A stretch of DNA of 64,000 bases, taken from the NCBI RefSeq assembly GCF_051014685.1, contig NW_027478854.1:1-64000 (forward strand). Reading direction: 5' to 3'. A program made the position numbers and the translations under genes. The stretch is from Ptiloglossa arizonensis. Lineage: Eukaryota; Arthropoda; Insecta; Hymenoptera; Colletidae. The notes below the pieces were generated by a model that ran no database searches, was not told the origin of the DNA, and saw only the letters and a list, made by a program, of their open reading frames with translations. Positions 37,381-51,950 of this stretch are shown here, piece by piece (position 1 is the stretch's first letter; every line of letters starts with the position of its first letter).

Positions 37381-40300
37381 AAGTAGAAACTCGCCCGATT
37401 ACAACGGTATGCGTACTTTTCCCCTAGTCCGTTCTAGTTACTCGTTTCGAGCATCAGAACTGCGAAAATTTTGAGTTTCTCAAGCGTTTCTTACCTCCAA
37501 ATTGCCATATCTCGCGAACGGATTGACCAATCCGCAAAATTTCTGTTGCATCTGAAAGTAGAAACTCGCCAGATTACAATGGTATGCGTACTTTTCCCCT
37601 AGGCCGTTCTAGTTATTCGTCTCGAGCATCAGAACTGCGAAAATGTTGAGTATTTCTCAAGCGTTTCTTACCTACAAACTGCCATATCTCGCGAACGGAT
37701 TGACCAATCCGCAAAATTTCTGTTGCATCTGAATGTAGAAACTCGCCCGATTACAACGGTATGCGTACTATTCCCCTAGACCGTTCTAGTTATGCTTGTC
37801 GAGCATCAAACTGCGAAAATTTTGAGTTTCTCAAGCGTTTCATACCTCCAAACTGCCATATCTCGCGAACGGATTGACCAATCCGCAAAATTTCTGTTGC
37901 ATCTGAAAGTAGAAACTCGCCCGATTACAACGGTATGCGTACTTTTCCCCTAGGCCGTTCTAGTTAATCGTTTCGAGCATCAGAACTGCGAAAATTTTGA
38001 GTTTCTCAAGCGTTTCTTACCTACAAACTGCCATATCTCGCGAACGGATTGACCAATCCGCAAAATTTCTGTTGCATCTGAATGTAGAAACTCGCCCGAT
38101 TACAACGGTATGCGTACTTTTCCCCTAGACCGTTCTAGTTATGCTTGTCGAGCATCAGAACTGCGAAAATTTTGAGTTTCTCAAGCGTTTCATACATCCA
38201 AACTGCCATATCTCGCGAACGGATTGACCAATCCGCAAAATTTCTGCTGCATCTGAAAGTAGAAACACGCCCGATTACAACGGTATGCGTACTGTTCCCC
38301 TAGGCCGTTCTAATTAATCGTTTCGAGCATCAGAACTGCGAAAATTTTGAGTTTCTCAAGCGTTTCTTACCTCCAAACTGCCATATCTCGCGAACGGATT
38401 GACCAATCCGCAAAATTTCTGTTGCATCTGAAAGTAGAAACTCGCCAGATTACAACGGTATGCGTACTTTTCCCCTAGGCCGTTCTAGTTATTCGTTTCG
38501 AGCATCAGAACTGCGAAAATGTTGAGTATTTCTCAAGCGTTTCTTACCTACAAACTGCCATATCTCGCGAACGGATTGACCAATCCGCAAAATTTCTGTT
38601 GCATCTGAATGTAGAAACTCGCCCGATTACAACGGTATGCGTACTTTTCCCCTAGACCGTTCTAATTATGCTTGTCGAGCATCAGGACTGCGAAAATTTT
38701 GAGTTTCTCAAGCGTTTCATACATCCAAACTGCCATATCTCGCGAACGGATTGACCAATCCGCAAAATTTCTGTTGCATCTGAAAGTAGAAACACGCCCG
38801 ATTACAACGGTATGCGTACTGTTCCCCTAGGCCGTTCTAGTTAATCGTTTCGAGCATCAGAACTGCGAAAATTTTGTGTTTCTCAAGCGTTTCTTACTTC
38901 CAAACTGCCATATCTCGCGAACGGATTGACCAATCCGCAAAATTTATGATGCATCTGAAAGTAGAAACTCGCCCGATTACAACGGTATGCGTACTTTTCC
39001 CCTAGTCCGTACTAGTTATTCGTTTCGAGCATCAGAACTGCGAAAATTTTGAGTTTCTCAAGCGTTTCTTACCTCCAAACTGCCATATCTCGCGAACGGA
39101 TTGACCAATCCGCAAAATTTCTGTTGCATCTGAAAGTAGAAACTCGCCAGATTACAACGGTATGCCTACTTTTCCCCTAGGCCGTTCTAGTTATTCGTTT
39201 CGAGCATCAGAACTGCGAAAATGTTGAGTCTCTCAAGCGTTTCTTACCTACAAACTGCCATATCTCGCGAACGGATTGACCAATCCGCAAAATTTCTGTT
39301 GCATCTGAATGTAGAAACTCGCCGATTACAACGGTATGCGTACTATTCCCCTAGACCGTTCTAGTTATGCTTGTCGAGCATCAAACTGCGAAAATTTTGA
39401 GTTTCTCGAGCGTTTCATACCTCCAAACTGCCATATCTCGCGAACGGATTGACCAATCCCCAAAATTTCTGTTGCATCTGAAAGTAGAAACTCGCCCGAT
39501 TACAACGGTATGCGTACTTTTCCCCTAGGCCGTTCTAGTTAATCGTTTCGAGCATCAGAACTGCGAAAATTTTGAGTTTCTCAAGCGTTTCTTACTTCCA
39601 AACTGCCATATCTCGCGAACGGATTGACCAATCCGCAAAATTTCTGATGCATCTGAAAGTAGAAACTCGCCCGATTACAACAGTATGCGGACTTTTCCCC
39701 TAGGCCGCTCTAGTTATTCGTTTCGAGCATCAGAACTGCGAAAATTTTGTGTTTCTCAAGTGTTTCATACTTCCAAACTGCCATATCTCGCGAACGGATT
39801 GACCAATCCGCAAAATTTCTATTGCATCTGAAAGTAGAAACTCGCCAGATTACAACGGTATGCGTACTTTTCCCCTAGTCCGATCTAGTTATTCGTTTCG
39901 AGCATCAGAACTGCGAAAATTTTGAGTTTCTCAAGCGTTTCTTACCTCCAAACTGCCATATCTCGCGAACGGATTGACCAATCCGCAAAATTTCTGTTGC
40001 ATCTGAAAGTAGAAACTCGCCCGATCACAACGGTATGCGTACTTTTCCCCTAGGCCGTTCTAGTTATTCGTTTCGAGCATCGGAACTGCGAAAATGTTGA
40101 GTTTCTCAAGCGTTTCTTACCTACAAACTGCCATATCTCGCGAACGGATTGACCAATCCGCAAAATTTCTGTTGCATCTGAATGTAGAAACTCGCCCGAT
40201 TACAACGGTATGCGTACTTTTCCCATAGACCGTTCTAATTATGCTTGTCGAGCATCAAAACTGCGAAAATTTTGTGTTTCTCAAGCGTTTCATACCTCCA

Positions 40301-42200
40301 AACTGCCATATCTCGCGAACGGATTGACCAATCCGCAAAATTTCTGTTGCATCTGAAAGTAGAAACACGCCCGATTACAACGGTATGCGTACTGTTCCCC
40401 TAGGCCGTTCTAGTTAATCGTTTCGAGCATCAGAACTGCGAAAATTTTGTGTTTCTCAAGCGTTTCTTACTTCCAAACTGCCATATCTCGCGAACGGATT
40501 GACCAATCCGCAAAATTTCTGATGCATCTGAAAGTAGAAACTCGCCCGATTACAACGGTATGCGTACTTTTCCCCTAGTCCGTTCTAGTTATTCGTTTCG
40601 AGCATCAGAACTGCGAAAATTTTGAGTTTCTCAAGCGTTTCTTACCTCCAAACTGCCATATCTCGCGAACGGATTGACCAATCCGCAAAATTTCTGTTGC
40701 ATCTGAAAGTAGAAACTCGCCAGATTACAACGGTATGCGTACTTTTCCCCTAGGCCGTTCTAGTTATTCGTTTCGAGCATCAGAACTGCGAAAATGTTGA
40801 GTCTCTCAAGCGTTTCTTACCTACAAACTGCCATATCTCGCGAACGGATTGACCAATCCGCAAAATTTCTGTTGCATCTGAAAGTAGAAACTCACCAGAT
40901 TACAACGGTATGCGTACTTTTCCCCTAGGCCGTTCTAGTTATTCGTTTCGAGCATCAGAACTGCGAAAATGTTGAGTTTCTCAAGCGTTTCTTACCTACA
41001 AACTGCCATATCTCGCGAACGGATTGACCAATACGCAAAATTTCTGTTGCATCTGAATGTAGAAACTCGCCCGATTACAACGGTATGCGTACTTTTCCCC
41101 TAGTCCGTTATAATTATGCTTGTCGAGCATCAGAACTGCGAAAATTTTGTGTTTCTCAAGTGTTTCATACTTCCAAACTGCCATATCTCGCGAACGGATT
41201 GACCAATCCGCAAAATTTCTATTGCATCTGAAAGTAGAAACTCGCCAGATTACAACGGTATGCGTACTTTTCCCCTAGACCGTTCTAGTTATGCTTGTCG
41301 CCCATCAGAACTGCGAAAATTTTGAGTTTCTCAAGCGTTTCATACCTCCAAACTGCCATATCTCGCGAACGGATTGACCAATCCGCAAAATTTCTGTTGC
41401 ATCTGAAAGTAGAAACTCGCCCGATTACAACGGTATGCGTACTTTTCCCCTAGGCCGTTCTAGTTATTCGTTTCGAGCATCAGAACTGCGAAAATTTTGA
41501 GTTTCTCAAGCGTTTCTTACCTCCAAACTGCCATATCTCGCGAACGGATTGACCAATCCGCAAAATTTCTGTTGCATCTGAAAGTAGAAACTCGCCAGAT
41601 TACAACGGTATGCGTACTTTTCCCCTAGGCCGTTCTAGTTATTCGTTTCGAGCATCAGAACTGCGAAAATGTTGAGTCTCTCAAGCGTTTCTTACCTACA
41701 AACTGCCATATCTCGCGAACGGATTGACCAATCCGCAAAATTTCTGTTGCATCTGAAAGTAGAAACTCGCCAGATTACAACGGTATGCGTACTTTTCCCC
41801 TAGGCCGTTCTAGTTATTCGTTTCGAGCATCAGAACTACGAAAATGTTGAGTTTCTCAAGCGTTTCTTACCTACAAACTGCCATATCTCGCGAACGGATT
41901 GACCAATCCGCAAAATTTCTGTTGCATCTGAATGTAGAAACTCGCCCGATTACAACGGTATGCGTACTTTTCCCCTAGACCGTTCTAGTTATGCTTGTCG
42001 AGCATCAAACTGCGAAAATTTTGAGTTTCTCAAGCGTTTCATACCTCCAAACTGCCATATCTCGCGAACGGATTGACCAATCCGCAAAATTTCTGTTGCA
42101 TCTGAAAGTAGAAACTCGCCCGATTACAACGGTATGCGTACTTTTCCCCTAGGCCGTTCTAGTTAATCGTTTCGAGCATCAGAACTGCGAAAATTTTGAG
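37381..42200 (+). repeat. Mixed HOR domain with 5-monomer duplications
   Basis: About 27 monomers. A two-base insertion variant, GAGTATTTCTCAAG, occurs at 37648 and 38524 (876 bp, five monomers). The pair CTCTCAAGCG-CTTACCTAC followed by a CCAGATT monomer occurs at about 40800 and 41676, again five monomers apart, and this extra copy explains why the match to 60-62 kb changes offset by 875. AATACGCAAAA first appears at about 41032. No gene or other element is visible. Confidence 0.7.
39180..40930 (+). repeat. 1.75-kb block shared with 60.35-62.10 kb
   Basis: Ten monomers recur 21172 bp downstream with constant offset. CATCAAACTGCG lies at about 39379 and 60551, TTTTGTG at 39745 and 60917, the rare GATCACAACGG at 40023 and 61195, and the rare CATCAAAACTGCG with TCTAATTATGC at about 40253 and 61425. 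The offset equals 121 monomers minus 3 bp. Differences include CCCATAGACC at about 40224, which is CCCCTAGACC downstream. Confidence 0.8.
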
Positions 42201-45200
42201 TTTCTCAAGCGTTTCTTACCTACAAACTGCCATATCTCGCGAACGGATTGACCAATACGCAAAATTTCTGTTGCATCTGAATGTAGAAACTCGCCCGATT
42301 ACAACGGTATGCGTACTTTTCCCCTAGACCGTTATAATTATGCTTGTCGAGCATCAGAACTGCGAAAATTTTGTGTTTCTCAAGCGTTTCATACCTCCAA
42401 ACTGCCATATCTCGCGAACGGATTGACCAATCCGCAAAATTTCTGTTGCATCTGAAAGTAGAAACACGCCCGATTACAACGGTATGCGTACTGTTCCCCT
42501 AGGCCGTTCTAGTTAATCGTTTCGAGCATCAGAACTGCGAAAATTTTGTGTTTCTCAAGCGTTTCTTACTTCCAAACTGCCATATCTCGCGAACGGATTG
42601 ACCAATCCGCAAAATTTCTGATGCATCTGAAAGTAGAAACTCGCCCGATTAGAACGGTATGCGTACTTTTCCCCTAGTCCGTTCTAGTTATTCGTTTCGA
42701 GCATCAGAACTGCGAAAATTTTGAGTTTCTCAAGCGTTTCTTACCTCCAAACTGCCATATCTCGCGAACGGATTGACCAATCCGCAAAATTTCTGTTGCA
42801 TCTGAAAGTAGAAACTCGCCAGATTACAACGGTATGCGTACTTTTCCCCTAGGCCGTTCTAGTTATTCGTTTCGAGCATCAGAACTGCGGAAATGTTGAG
42901 TCTCTCAAGCGTTTCATACCTCCAAACTGCCATATCTCGCGAACGGATTGACCAATCCCCAAAATTTCTGTTGCATCTGAATGTAGAAACTCGCCCGATT
43001 ACAACGGTATGCGTACTTTTCCCCTAGGCCGTTCTAGTTATGCTTGTCGCGCATCAGAACTGCGAAAATTTTGAGTTTCTCAAGCGTTTCATACTTCCAA
43101 ACTGCCATATCTCGCGAACGGATTGACCAATCCGCAAAATTTCTGTTGCATCTGAAAGTAGAAACTCGCCCGATTACAACGGTATGCGTACTTTTCCCCT
43201 AGGCCGTTCTAGTTATTCGTTTCGAGCATCAGAACGGCGAAAATTTTGAGTTTCTCTAGCGTTTCTTACCTACAAACTGCCATATCTCGCGAACGGATTG
43301 ACAAATCCGCAAAATTTCTGTTGCATCTGAATGTAGAAACTCGCCCGATTACAACGGTATGCGTACTTTTCCCCTAGTCCGTTCTAGTTATTCGTTTCGA
43401 GCATCAGAACTGCGAAAATTTTGAGTTTCTCAAGCGTATCTTACCTCCAAACTGCCATATCTCGCGAACGGATTGACCAATCCGCAAAATTTCTGTTGCA
43501 TCTGAAAGTAGAAACTCGCCAGATTACAACGGTATGCGTACTTTTCCCCTAGGCCGTTCTAGTTATTCGTTTCGAGCATCAGAACTGCGAAAATGTTGAG
43601 TCTCTCAAGCGTTTCATACCTCCAAACTGCCATATCTCGCGAACGGATTGACCAATCCCCAAAATTTCTGTTGCATCTGAAAGTAGAAACTCGCCCGATT
43701 ACAACGGTATGCGTACTTTTCCCCTAGGCCGTTCTAGTTAATCGTTTCGAGCATCAGAACTGCGAAAATTTTGAGTTTCTCAAGCGTTTCTTACTTCCAA
43801 ACTGCCATATCTCGCGAACGGATTGACCAATCCGCAAAATTTCTGATGCATCTGAAAGTAGAAACTCGCCCGATTGCAACGGTATGCGTACTTTTCCCCT
43901 AGGCCGCTCTAGTTATTCGTTTCGAGCATCAGAACTGCGAAAATTTTGTGTTTCTCAAGTGTTTCATACTTCCAAACTGCCATATCTCGCGAACGGATTG
44001 ACCAATCCGCAAAATTTCTATTGCATCTGAAAGTAGAAACTCGCCAGATTACAACGGTATGCGTACTTTTCCCCTAGACCGTTCTAGTTATGCTTGTCGC
44101 GCATCAGAACTGCGAAAATTTTGAGTTTCTCAAGCGTTTCATACCTCCAAACTGCCATATCTCGCGAACGGATTGACCAATCCGCAAAATTTCTGTTGCA
44201 TCTGAAAGTAGAAACTCGCCCGATTACAACGGTATGCGTACTTTTCCCCTAGGCCGTTCTAGTTATTCGTTTCGAGCATCAGAACGGCGAAAATTTTGAG
44301 TTTCTCTAGCGTTTCTTACCTACAAACTGCCATATCTCGCGAACGGATTGACCAATCCGCAAAATTTCTGTTGCATCTGAATGTAGAAACTCGCCCGATT
44401 ACAACGGTATGCGTACTTTTCCCCTAGGCCGTTCTAGTTATTCGTTTCGAGCATCAGAACTGCGAAAATGTTGAGTCTCTCAAGCGTTTCATACCTCCAA
44501 ACTGCCATATCTCGCGAACGGATTGACCAATCTCCAAAATTTCTGTTGCATCTGAATGTAGAAACTCGCCCGATTACAACGGTATGCGTACCTTTCCCCT
44601 AGGCCGTTCTAGTTATTCGTTTCGAGCATCAGAACTGCGAAAATGTTGAGTTTCTCAAGCGTTTCTTACCTACAAACTGCCATATCTCGCGAACGGATTG
44701 ACCAATACGCAAAATTTCTGTTGCATCTGAATGTAGAAACTCGCCCGATTACAACGGTATGCGTACTTTTCCCCTAGACCGTTATAATTATGCTTGTCGA
44801 GCATCAGAACTGCGAAAATTTTGTGTTTCTCAAGCGTTTCATACCTCCAAACTGCCATATCTCGCGAACGGATTGACCAATCCGCAAAATTTCTGTTGCA
44901 TCTGAAAGTAGAAACACGCCCGATTACAACGGTATGCGTACTGTTCCCCTAGGCCGTTCTAGTTAATCGTTTCGAGCATCAGAACTGCGAAAATTTTGTG
45001 TTTCTCAAGCGTTTCTTACTTCCAAACTGCCATATCTCGCGAACGGATTGACCAATCCGCAAAATTTCTGATGCATCTGAAAGTAGAAACTCGCCCGATT
45101 AGAACGGTATGCGTACTTTTCCCCTAGTCCGTTCTAGTTATTCGTTTCGAGCATCAGAACTGCGAAAATTTTGAGTTTCTCAAGCGTTTCTTACCTCCAA

Positions 45201-48200
45201 ACTGCCATATCTCGCGAACGGATTGACCAATCCGCAAAATTTCTGTTGCATCTGAAAGTAGAAACTCGCCAGATTACAACGGTATGCGTACTTTTCCCCT
45301 AGGCCGTTCTAGTTATTCGTTTCGAGCATCAGAACTGCGAAAATGTTGAGTCTCTCAAGCGTTTCATACCTCCAAACTGCCATATCTCGCGAACGGATTG
45401 ACCAATCCCCAAAATTTCTGTTGCATCTGAATGTAGAAACTCGCCCGATTACAACGGTATGCGTACTTTTCCCCTAGGCCGTTCTAGTTATGCTTGTCGC
45501 GCATCAGAACTGCGAAAATTTTGAGTTTCTCAAGCGTTTCATACCTCCAAACTGCCATATCTCGCGAACGGATTGACCAATCCGCAAAATTTCTGTTGCA
45601 TCTGAAAGTAGAAACTCGCCCGATTACAACGGTATGCGTACTTTTCCCCTAGGCCGTTCTAGTTATTCGTTTCGAGCATCAGAACGGCGAAAATTTTGAG
45701 TTTCTCTAGCGTTTCTTACCTACAAACTGCCATATCTCGCGAACGGATTGACCAATCCGCAAAATTTCTGTTGCATCTGAATGTAGAAACTCGCCCGATT
45801 ACAACGGTATGCGTACTTTTCCCCTAGACCGTTCTAGTTATGCTTGTCGAGCATCAGAACTGCGAAAATTTTGAGTTTCTCAAGCGTTTCATACCTCCAA
45901 ACTGCCATATCTCGCGAACGGATTGACCAATCCGCAAAATTTCTGATGCATCTGAAAGTAGAAACTCGCCCGATTACAACGGTATGCGTACTTTTCCCCT
46001 AGTCCGTTCTAGTTATTCGTTTCGAGCATCAGAACTGCGAAAATTTTGAGTTTCTCAAGCGTATCTTACCTCCAAACTGCCATATCTCGCGAACGGATTG
46101 ACCAATCCGCAAAATTTCTGTTGCATCTGAAAGTAGAAACTCGCCAGATTACAACGGTATGCGTACTTTTCCCCTAGGCCGTTCTAGTTATTCGTTTCGA
46201 GCATCAGAACTGCGAAAATGTTGAGTCTCTCAAGCGTTTCATACCTCCAAACTGCCATATCTCGCGAACGGATTGACCAATCCCCAAAATTTCTGTTGCA
46301 TCTGGAAGTAGAAACTCGCCCGATTACAACGGTATGCGTACTTTTCCCCTAGGCCGTTCTAGTTAATCGTTTCGAGCATCAGAACTGCGAAAATTTTGAG
46401 TTTCTCAAGCGTTTCTTACTTCCAAACTGCCATATCTCGCGAACGGATTGACCAATCCGCAAAATTTCTGATGCATCTGAAAGTAGAAACTCGCCCGATT
46501 GCAACGGTATGCGTACTTTTCCCCTGGGCCGCTCTAGTTATTCGTTTCGAGCATCAGAACTGCGAAAATTTTGTGTTTCTCAAGTGTTTCATACTTCCAA
46601 ACTGCCATATCTCGCGAACGGATTGACCAATCCGCAAAATTTCTATTGCATCTGAAAGTAGAAACTCGCCAGATTACAACGGTATGCGTACTTTTCCCCT
46701 AGACCGTTCTAGTTATGCTTGTCGCGCATCAGAACTGCGAAAATGTTGAGTTTCTCAAGCGTTTCATACCTCCAAACTGCCATATCTCGCGAACGGATTA
46801 ACCAATCCGCAAAATTTCTGTTGCATCTGAAAGTAGAAACTCGCCCGATTACAACGGTATGCGTACTTTTCCCCTAGGCCGTTCTAGTTATTCGTTTCGA
46901 GCATCAGAACGGCGAAAATTTTGAGTTTCTCTAGCGTTTCTTACCTACAAACTGCCATATCTCGCGAACGGATTGACCAATCCGCAAAATTTCTGTTGCA
47001 TCTGAATGTAGAAACTCGCCCGATTACAACGGTATGCGTACTTTTCCCCTAGTCCGTTCTAGTTATTCGTTTCGAGCATCAGAACTGCGAAAATTTTGAG
47101 TTTCTCAAGCGTTTCTTACCTCCAAACTGCCATATCTCGCGAACGGATTGACCAATCCGCAAAATTTCTGTTGCATCTGAAAGTAGAAACTCGCCAGATT
47201 ACAACGGTATGCGTACTTTTCCCCTAGGCCGTTCTAGTTATTCGTTTCGAGCATCAGAACTGCGAAAATGTTGAGTCTCTCAAGCGTTTCATACCTCCAA
47301 ACTGCCATATCTCGCGAACGGATTGACCAATCCCCAAAATTTCTGTTGCATCTGAAAGTAGAATCTCGCCCGATTACAACGGTATGCGTACTGTTCCCCT
47401 AGGCCGTTCTAGTTAATCGTTTCGAGCATCAGAACTGCGAAAATTTTGAGTTTCTCAAGCGTTTCTTACTTCCAAACTGCCATATCTCGCGAACGGATTG
47501 ACCAATCCGCAAAATTTCTGATGCATCTGAAAGTAGAAACTCGCCCGATTGCAACGGTATGCGTACTTTTCCCCTAGGCCGCTCTAGTTATTCGTTTCGA
47601 GCATCAGAACTGCGAAAATTTTGTGTTTCTCAAGTGTTTCATACTTCCAAACTGCCATATCTCGCGAACGGATTGACCAATCCGCAAAATTTCTATTGCA
47701 TCTGAAAGTAGAAACTCGCCAGATTACAACGGTATGCGTACTTTTCCCCTAGACCGTTCTAGTTATGCTTGTCGCGCATCAGAACTGCGAAAATGTTGAG
47801 TTTCTCAAGCGTTTCATACCTCCAAACTGCCATATCTCGCGAACGGATTGACCAATCCGCAAAATTTCTGTTGCATCTGAAAGTAGAAACGCGCCCGATT
47901 ACAACGGTATGCGTACTGTTCCCCTAGGCCGTTCTAGTTAATCGTTTCGAGCATCAGAACTGCGAAAATTTTGTGTTTCTCAAGCGTTTCTTACTTCCAA
48001 ACTGCCATATCTCGCGAACGGATTGACCAATCCGCAAAATTTCTGATGCATCTGAAAGTAGAAACTCGCCCGATTAGAACGGTATGCGTACTTTTCCCCT
48101 AGTCCGTTCTAGTTATTCGTTTCGAGCATCAGAACTGCGAAAATTTTGAGTTTCTCAAGCGTTTCTTACCTCCAAACTGCCATATCTCGCGAACGGATTG

Positions 48201-49202
48201 ACCAATCCGCAAAATTTCTGTTGCATCTGAAAGTAGAAACTCGCCAGATTACAACGGTATGCGTACTTTTCCCCTAGGCCGTTCTAGTTATTCGTTTCGA
48301 GCATCAGAACTGCGAAAATGTTGAGTCTCTCAAGCGTTTCATACCTCCAAACTGCCATATCTCGCGAACGGATTGACCAATCCCCAAAATTTCTGTTGCA
48401 TCTGAATGTAGAAACTCGCCCGATTACAACGGTATGCGTACTTTTCCCCTAGGCCGTTCTAGTTATGCTTGTCGCGCATCAGAACTGCGAAAATTTTGAG
48501 TTTCTCAAGCGTTTCATACCTCCAAACTGCCATATCTCGCGAACGGATTGACCAATCCGCAAAATTTCTGTTGCATCTGAAAGTAGAAACTCGCCCGATT
48601 ACAACGGTATGCGTACTTTTCCCCTAGGCCGTTCTAGTTATTCGTTTCGAGCATCAGAACGGCGAAAATTTTGAGTTTCTCTAGCGTTTCTTACCTACAA
48701 ACTGCCATATCTCGCGAACGGATTGAACAATCCGCAAAATTTCTGTTGCATCTGAATGTAGAAACTCGCCCGATTACAACGGTATGCGTACTTTTCCCCT
48801 AGTCCGTTCTAGTTATTCGTTTCGAGCATCAGAACTGCGAAAATTTTGAGTTTCTCAAGCGTATCTTACCTCCAAACTGCCATATCTCGCGAACGGATTG
48901 ACCAATCCGCAAAATTTCTGTTGCATCTGAAAGTAGAAACTCGCCAGATTACAACGGTATGCGTACTTTTCCCCTAGACCGTTCTAGTTATGCTTGTCGC
49001 GCATCAGAACTGCGAAAATTTTGAGTTTCTCAAGCGTTTCATACCTCCAAACTGCCATATCTCGCGAACGGATTGACCAATCCGCAAAATTTCTGTTGCA
49101 TCTGAAAGTAGAAACTCGCCCGATTACAACGGTATGCGTACTTTTCCCCTAGGCCGTTCTAGTTATTCGTTTCGAGCATCAGAACGGCGAAAATTTTGAG
49201 TT
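42201..49202 (+). repeat. Irregular 7-mer-derived HOR domain
   Basis: The marker CTCTAGCG begins at 43253 and returns at 44303, 45703, 46928, 48678 and 49203, that is after 6, 8, 7, 10 and 3 monomers, always an exact multiple of 175 bp. A block with AATACGC, TATAATTATGC and GATTAGAACGG occurs at 42.2-43.4 and 44.65-45.8 kb (offset 2450). Its later part also occurs at 47.9-48.8 kb (offset 2975). The domain looks like the regular 7-mer that follows, after insertion or deletion of whole monomers. Confidence 0.75.
44035..47050 (+). repeat. 3.0-kb block duplicated 4900 bp downstream (first copy)
   Basis: About 17 monomers match 48935-51950 at a constant offset of exactly 4900 bp, or 28 monomers. 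The rare TACCTTTCCCC occurs at about 44588 and 49488, AATACGC at 44706 and 49606, GATTAGAACGG at 45097 and 49997, and CTCTAGCG at 44303, 45703 and 46928 against 49203, 50603 and 51828. Differences are few: AATCTCC at 44530, CCCCTGGGCC at about 46523, ATTAACCAATC at about 46799. Left of 44035 and right of 47050 the monomer types disagree. Confidence 0.85.
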
Positions 49203-51950
49203 TCTCTAGCGTTTCTTACCTACAAACTGCCATATCTCGCGAACGGATTGACCAATCCGCAAAATTTCTGTTGCATCTGAATGTAGAAACTCGCCCGATT
49301 ACAACGGTATGCGTACTTTTCCCCTAGGCCGTTCTAGTTATTCGTTTCGAGCATCAGAACTGCGAAAATGTTGAGTCTCTCAAGCGTTTCATACCTCCAA
49401 ACTGCCATATCTCGCGAACGGATTGACCAATCCCCAAAATTTCTGTTGCATCTGAATGTAGAAACTCGCCCGATTACAACGGTATGCGTACCTTTCCCCT
49501 AGGCCGTTCTAGTTATTCGTTTCGAGCATCAGAACTGCGAAAATGTTGAGTTTCTCAAGCGTTTCTTACCTACAAACTGCCATATCTCGCGAACGGATTG
49601 ACCAATACGCAAAATTTCTGTTGCATCTGAATGTAGAAACTCGCCCGATTACAACGGTATGCGTACTTTTCCCCTAGACCGTTATAATTATGCTTGTCGA
49701 GCATCAGAACTGCGAAAATTTTGTGTTTCTCAAGCGTTTCATACCTCCAAACTGCCATATCTCGCGAACGGATTGACCAATCCGCAAAATTTTTGTTGCA
49801 TCTGAAAGTAGAAACACGCCCGATTACAACGGTATGCGTACTGTTCCCCTAGGCCGTTCTAGTTAATCGTTTCGAGCATCAGAACTGCGAAAATTTTGTG
49901 TTTCTCAAGCGTTTCTTACTTCCAAACTGCCATATCTCGCGAACGGATTGACCAATCCGCAAAATTTCTGATGCATCTGAAAGTAGAAACTCGCCCGATT
50001 AGAACGGTATGCGTACTTTTCCCCTAGTCCGTTCTAGTTATTCGTTTCGAGCATCAGAACTGCGAAAATTTTGAGTTTCTCAAGCGTTTCTTACCTCCAA
50101 ACTGCCATATCTCGCGAACGGATTGACCAATCCGCAAAATTTCTGTTGCATCTGAAAGTAGAAACTCGCCAGATTACAACGGTATGCGTACTTTTCCCCT
50201 AGGCCGTTCTAGTTATTCGTTTCGAGCATCAGAACTGCGAAAATGTTGAGTCTCTCAAGCGTTTCATACCTCCAAACTGCCATATCTCGCGAACGGATTG
50301 ACCAATCCCCAAAATTTCTGTTGCATCTGAATGTAGAAACTCGCCCGATTACAACGGTATGCGTACTTTTCCCCTAGGCCGTTCTAGTTATGCTTGTCGC
50401 GCATCAGAACTGCGAAAATTTTGAGTTTCTCAAGCGTTTCATACCTCCAAACTGCCATATCTCGCGAACGGATTGACCAATCCGCAAAATTTCTGTTGCA
50501 TCTGAAAGTAGAAACTCGCCCGATTACAACGGTATGCGTACTTTTCCCCTAGGCCGTTCTAGTTATTCGTTTCGAGCATCAGAACGGCGAAAATTTTGAG
50601 TTTCTCTAGCGTTTCTTACCTACAAACTGCCATATCTCGCGAACGGATTGACCAATCCGCAAAATTTCTGTTGCATCTGAATGTAGAAACTCGCCCGATT
50701 ACAACGGTATGCGTACTTTTCCCCTAGACCGTTCTAGTTATGCTTGTCGAGCATCAGAACTGCGAAAATTTTGAGTTTCTCAAGCGTTTCATACCTCCAA
50801 ACTGCCATATCTCGCGAACGGATTGACCAATCCGCAAAATTTCTGATGCATCTGAAAGTAGAAACTCGCCCGATTACAACGGTATGCGTACTTTTCCCCT
50901 AGTCCGTTCTAGTTATTCGTTTCGAGCATCAGAACTGCGAAAATTTTGAGTTTCTCAAGCGTATCTTACCTCCAAACTGCCATATCTCGCGAACGGATTG
51001 ACCAATCCGCAAAATTTCTGTTGCATCTGAAAGTAGAAACTCGCCAGATTACAACGGTATGCGTACTTTTCCCCTAGGCCGTTCTAGTTATTCGTTTCGA
51101 GCATCAGAACTGCGAAAATGTTGAGTCTCTCAAGCGTTTCATACCTCCAAACTGCCATATCTCGCGAACGGATTGACCAATCCCCAAAATTTCTGTTGCA
51201 TCTGAAAGTAGAAACTCGCCCGATTACAACGGTATGCGTACTTTTCCCCTAGGCCGTTCTAGTTAATCGTTTCGAGCATCAGAACTGCGAAAATTTTGAG
51301 TTTCTCAAGCGTTTCTTACTTCCAAACTGCCATATCTCGCGAACGGATTGACCAATCCGCAAAATTTCTGATGCATCTGAAAGTAGAAACTCGCCCGATT
51401 GCAACGGTATGCGTACTTTTCCCCTAGGCCGCTCTAGTTATTCGTTTCGAGCATCAGAACTGCGAAAATTTTGTGTTTCTCAAGTGTTTCATACTTCCAA
51501 ACTGCCATATCTCGCGAACGGATTGACCAATCCGCAAAATTTCTATTGCATCTGAAAGTAGAAACTCGCCAGATTACAACGGTATGCGTACTTTTCCCCT
51601 AGACCGTTCTAGTTATGCTTGTCGCGCATCAGAACTGCGAAAATGTTGAGTTTCTCAAGCGTTTCATACCTCCAAACTGCCATATCTCGCGAACGGATTG
51701 ACCAATCCACAAAATTTCTGTTGCATCTGAAAGTAGAAACTCGCCCGATTACAACGGTATGCGTACTTTTCCCCTAGGCCGTTCTAGTTATTCGTTTCGA
51801 GCATCAGAACGGCGAAAATTTTGAGTTTCTCTAGCGTTTCTTACCTACAAACTGCCATATCTCGCGAACGGATTGACCAATCCGCAAAATTTCTGTTGCA
51901 TCTGAATGTAGAAACTCGCCCGATTACAACGGTATGCGTACTTTTCCCCT
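48935..51950 (+). repeat. 3.0-kb block duplicated 4900 bp downstream (second copy)
   Basis: Second member of the pair described at 44035-47050. It bridges the irregular domain upstream and the regular 7-mer domain downstream. Private changes include TTTTTGTTGC at about 49790 and AATCCACAAAA at about 51707. GATTAGAACGG at 49997 is the last appearance of that variant in the window. Confidence 0.85.

Noticed and set aside
44670..44858. Identical or near-identical 62-codon minus-strand frames at 24910, 40996, 42220, 44670 and 49570
   Set aside because: They recur at HOR offsets (1224, 2450 and 4900 bp) because the same monomer pair recurs. A 175-bp unit shifts frame each monomer, so the frame cannot be maintained as a coding repeat.
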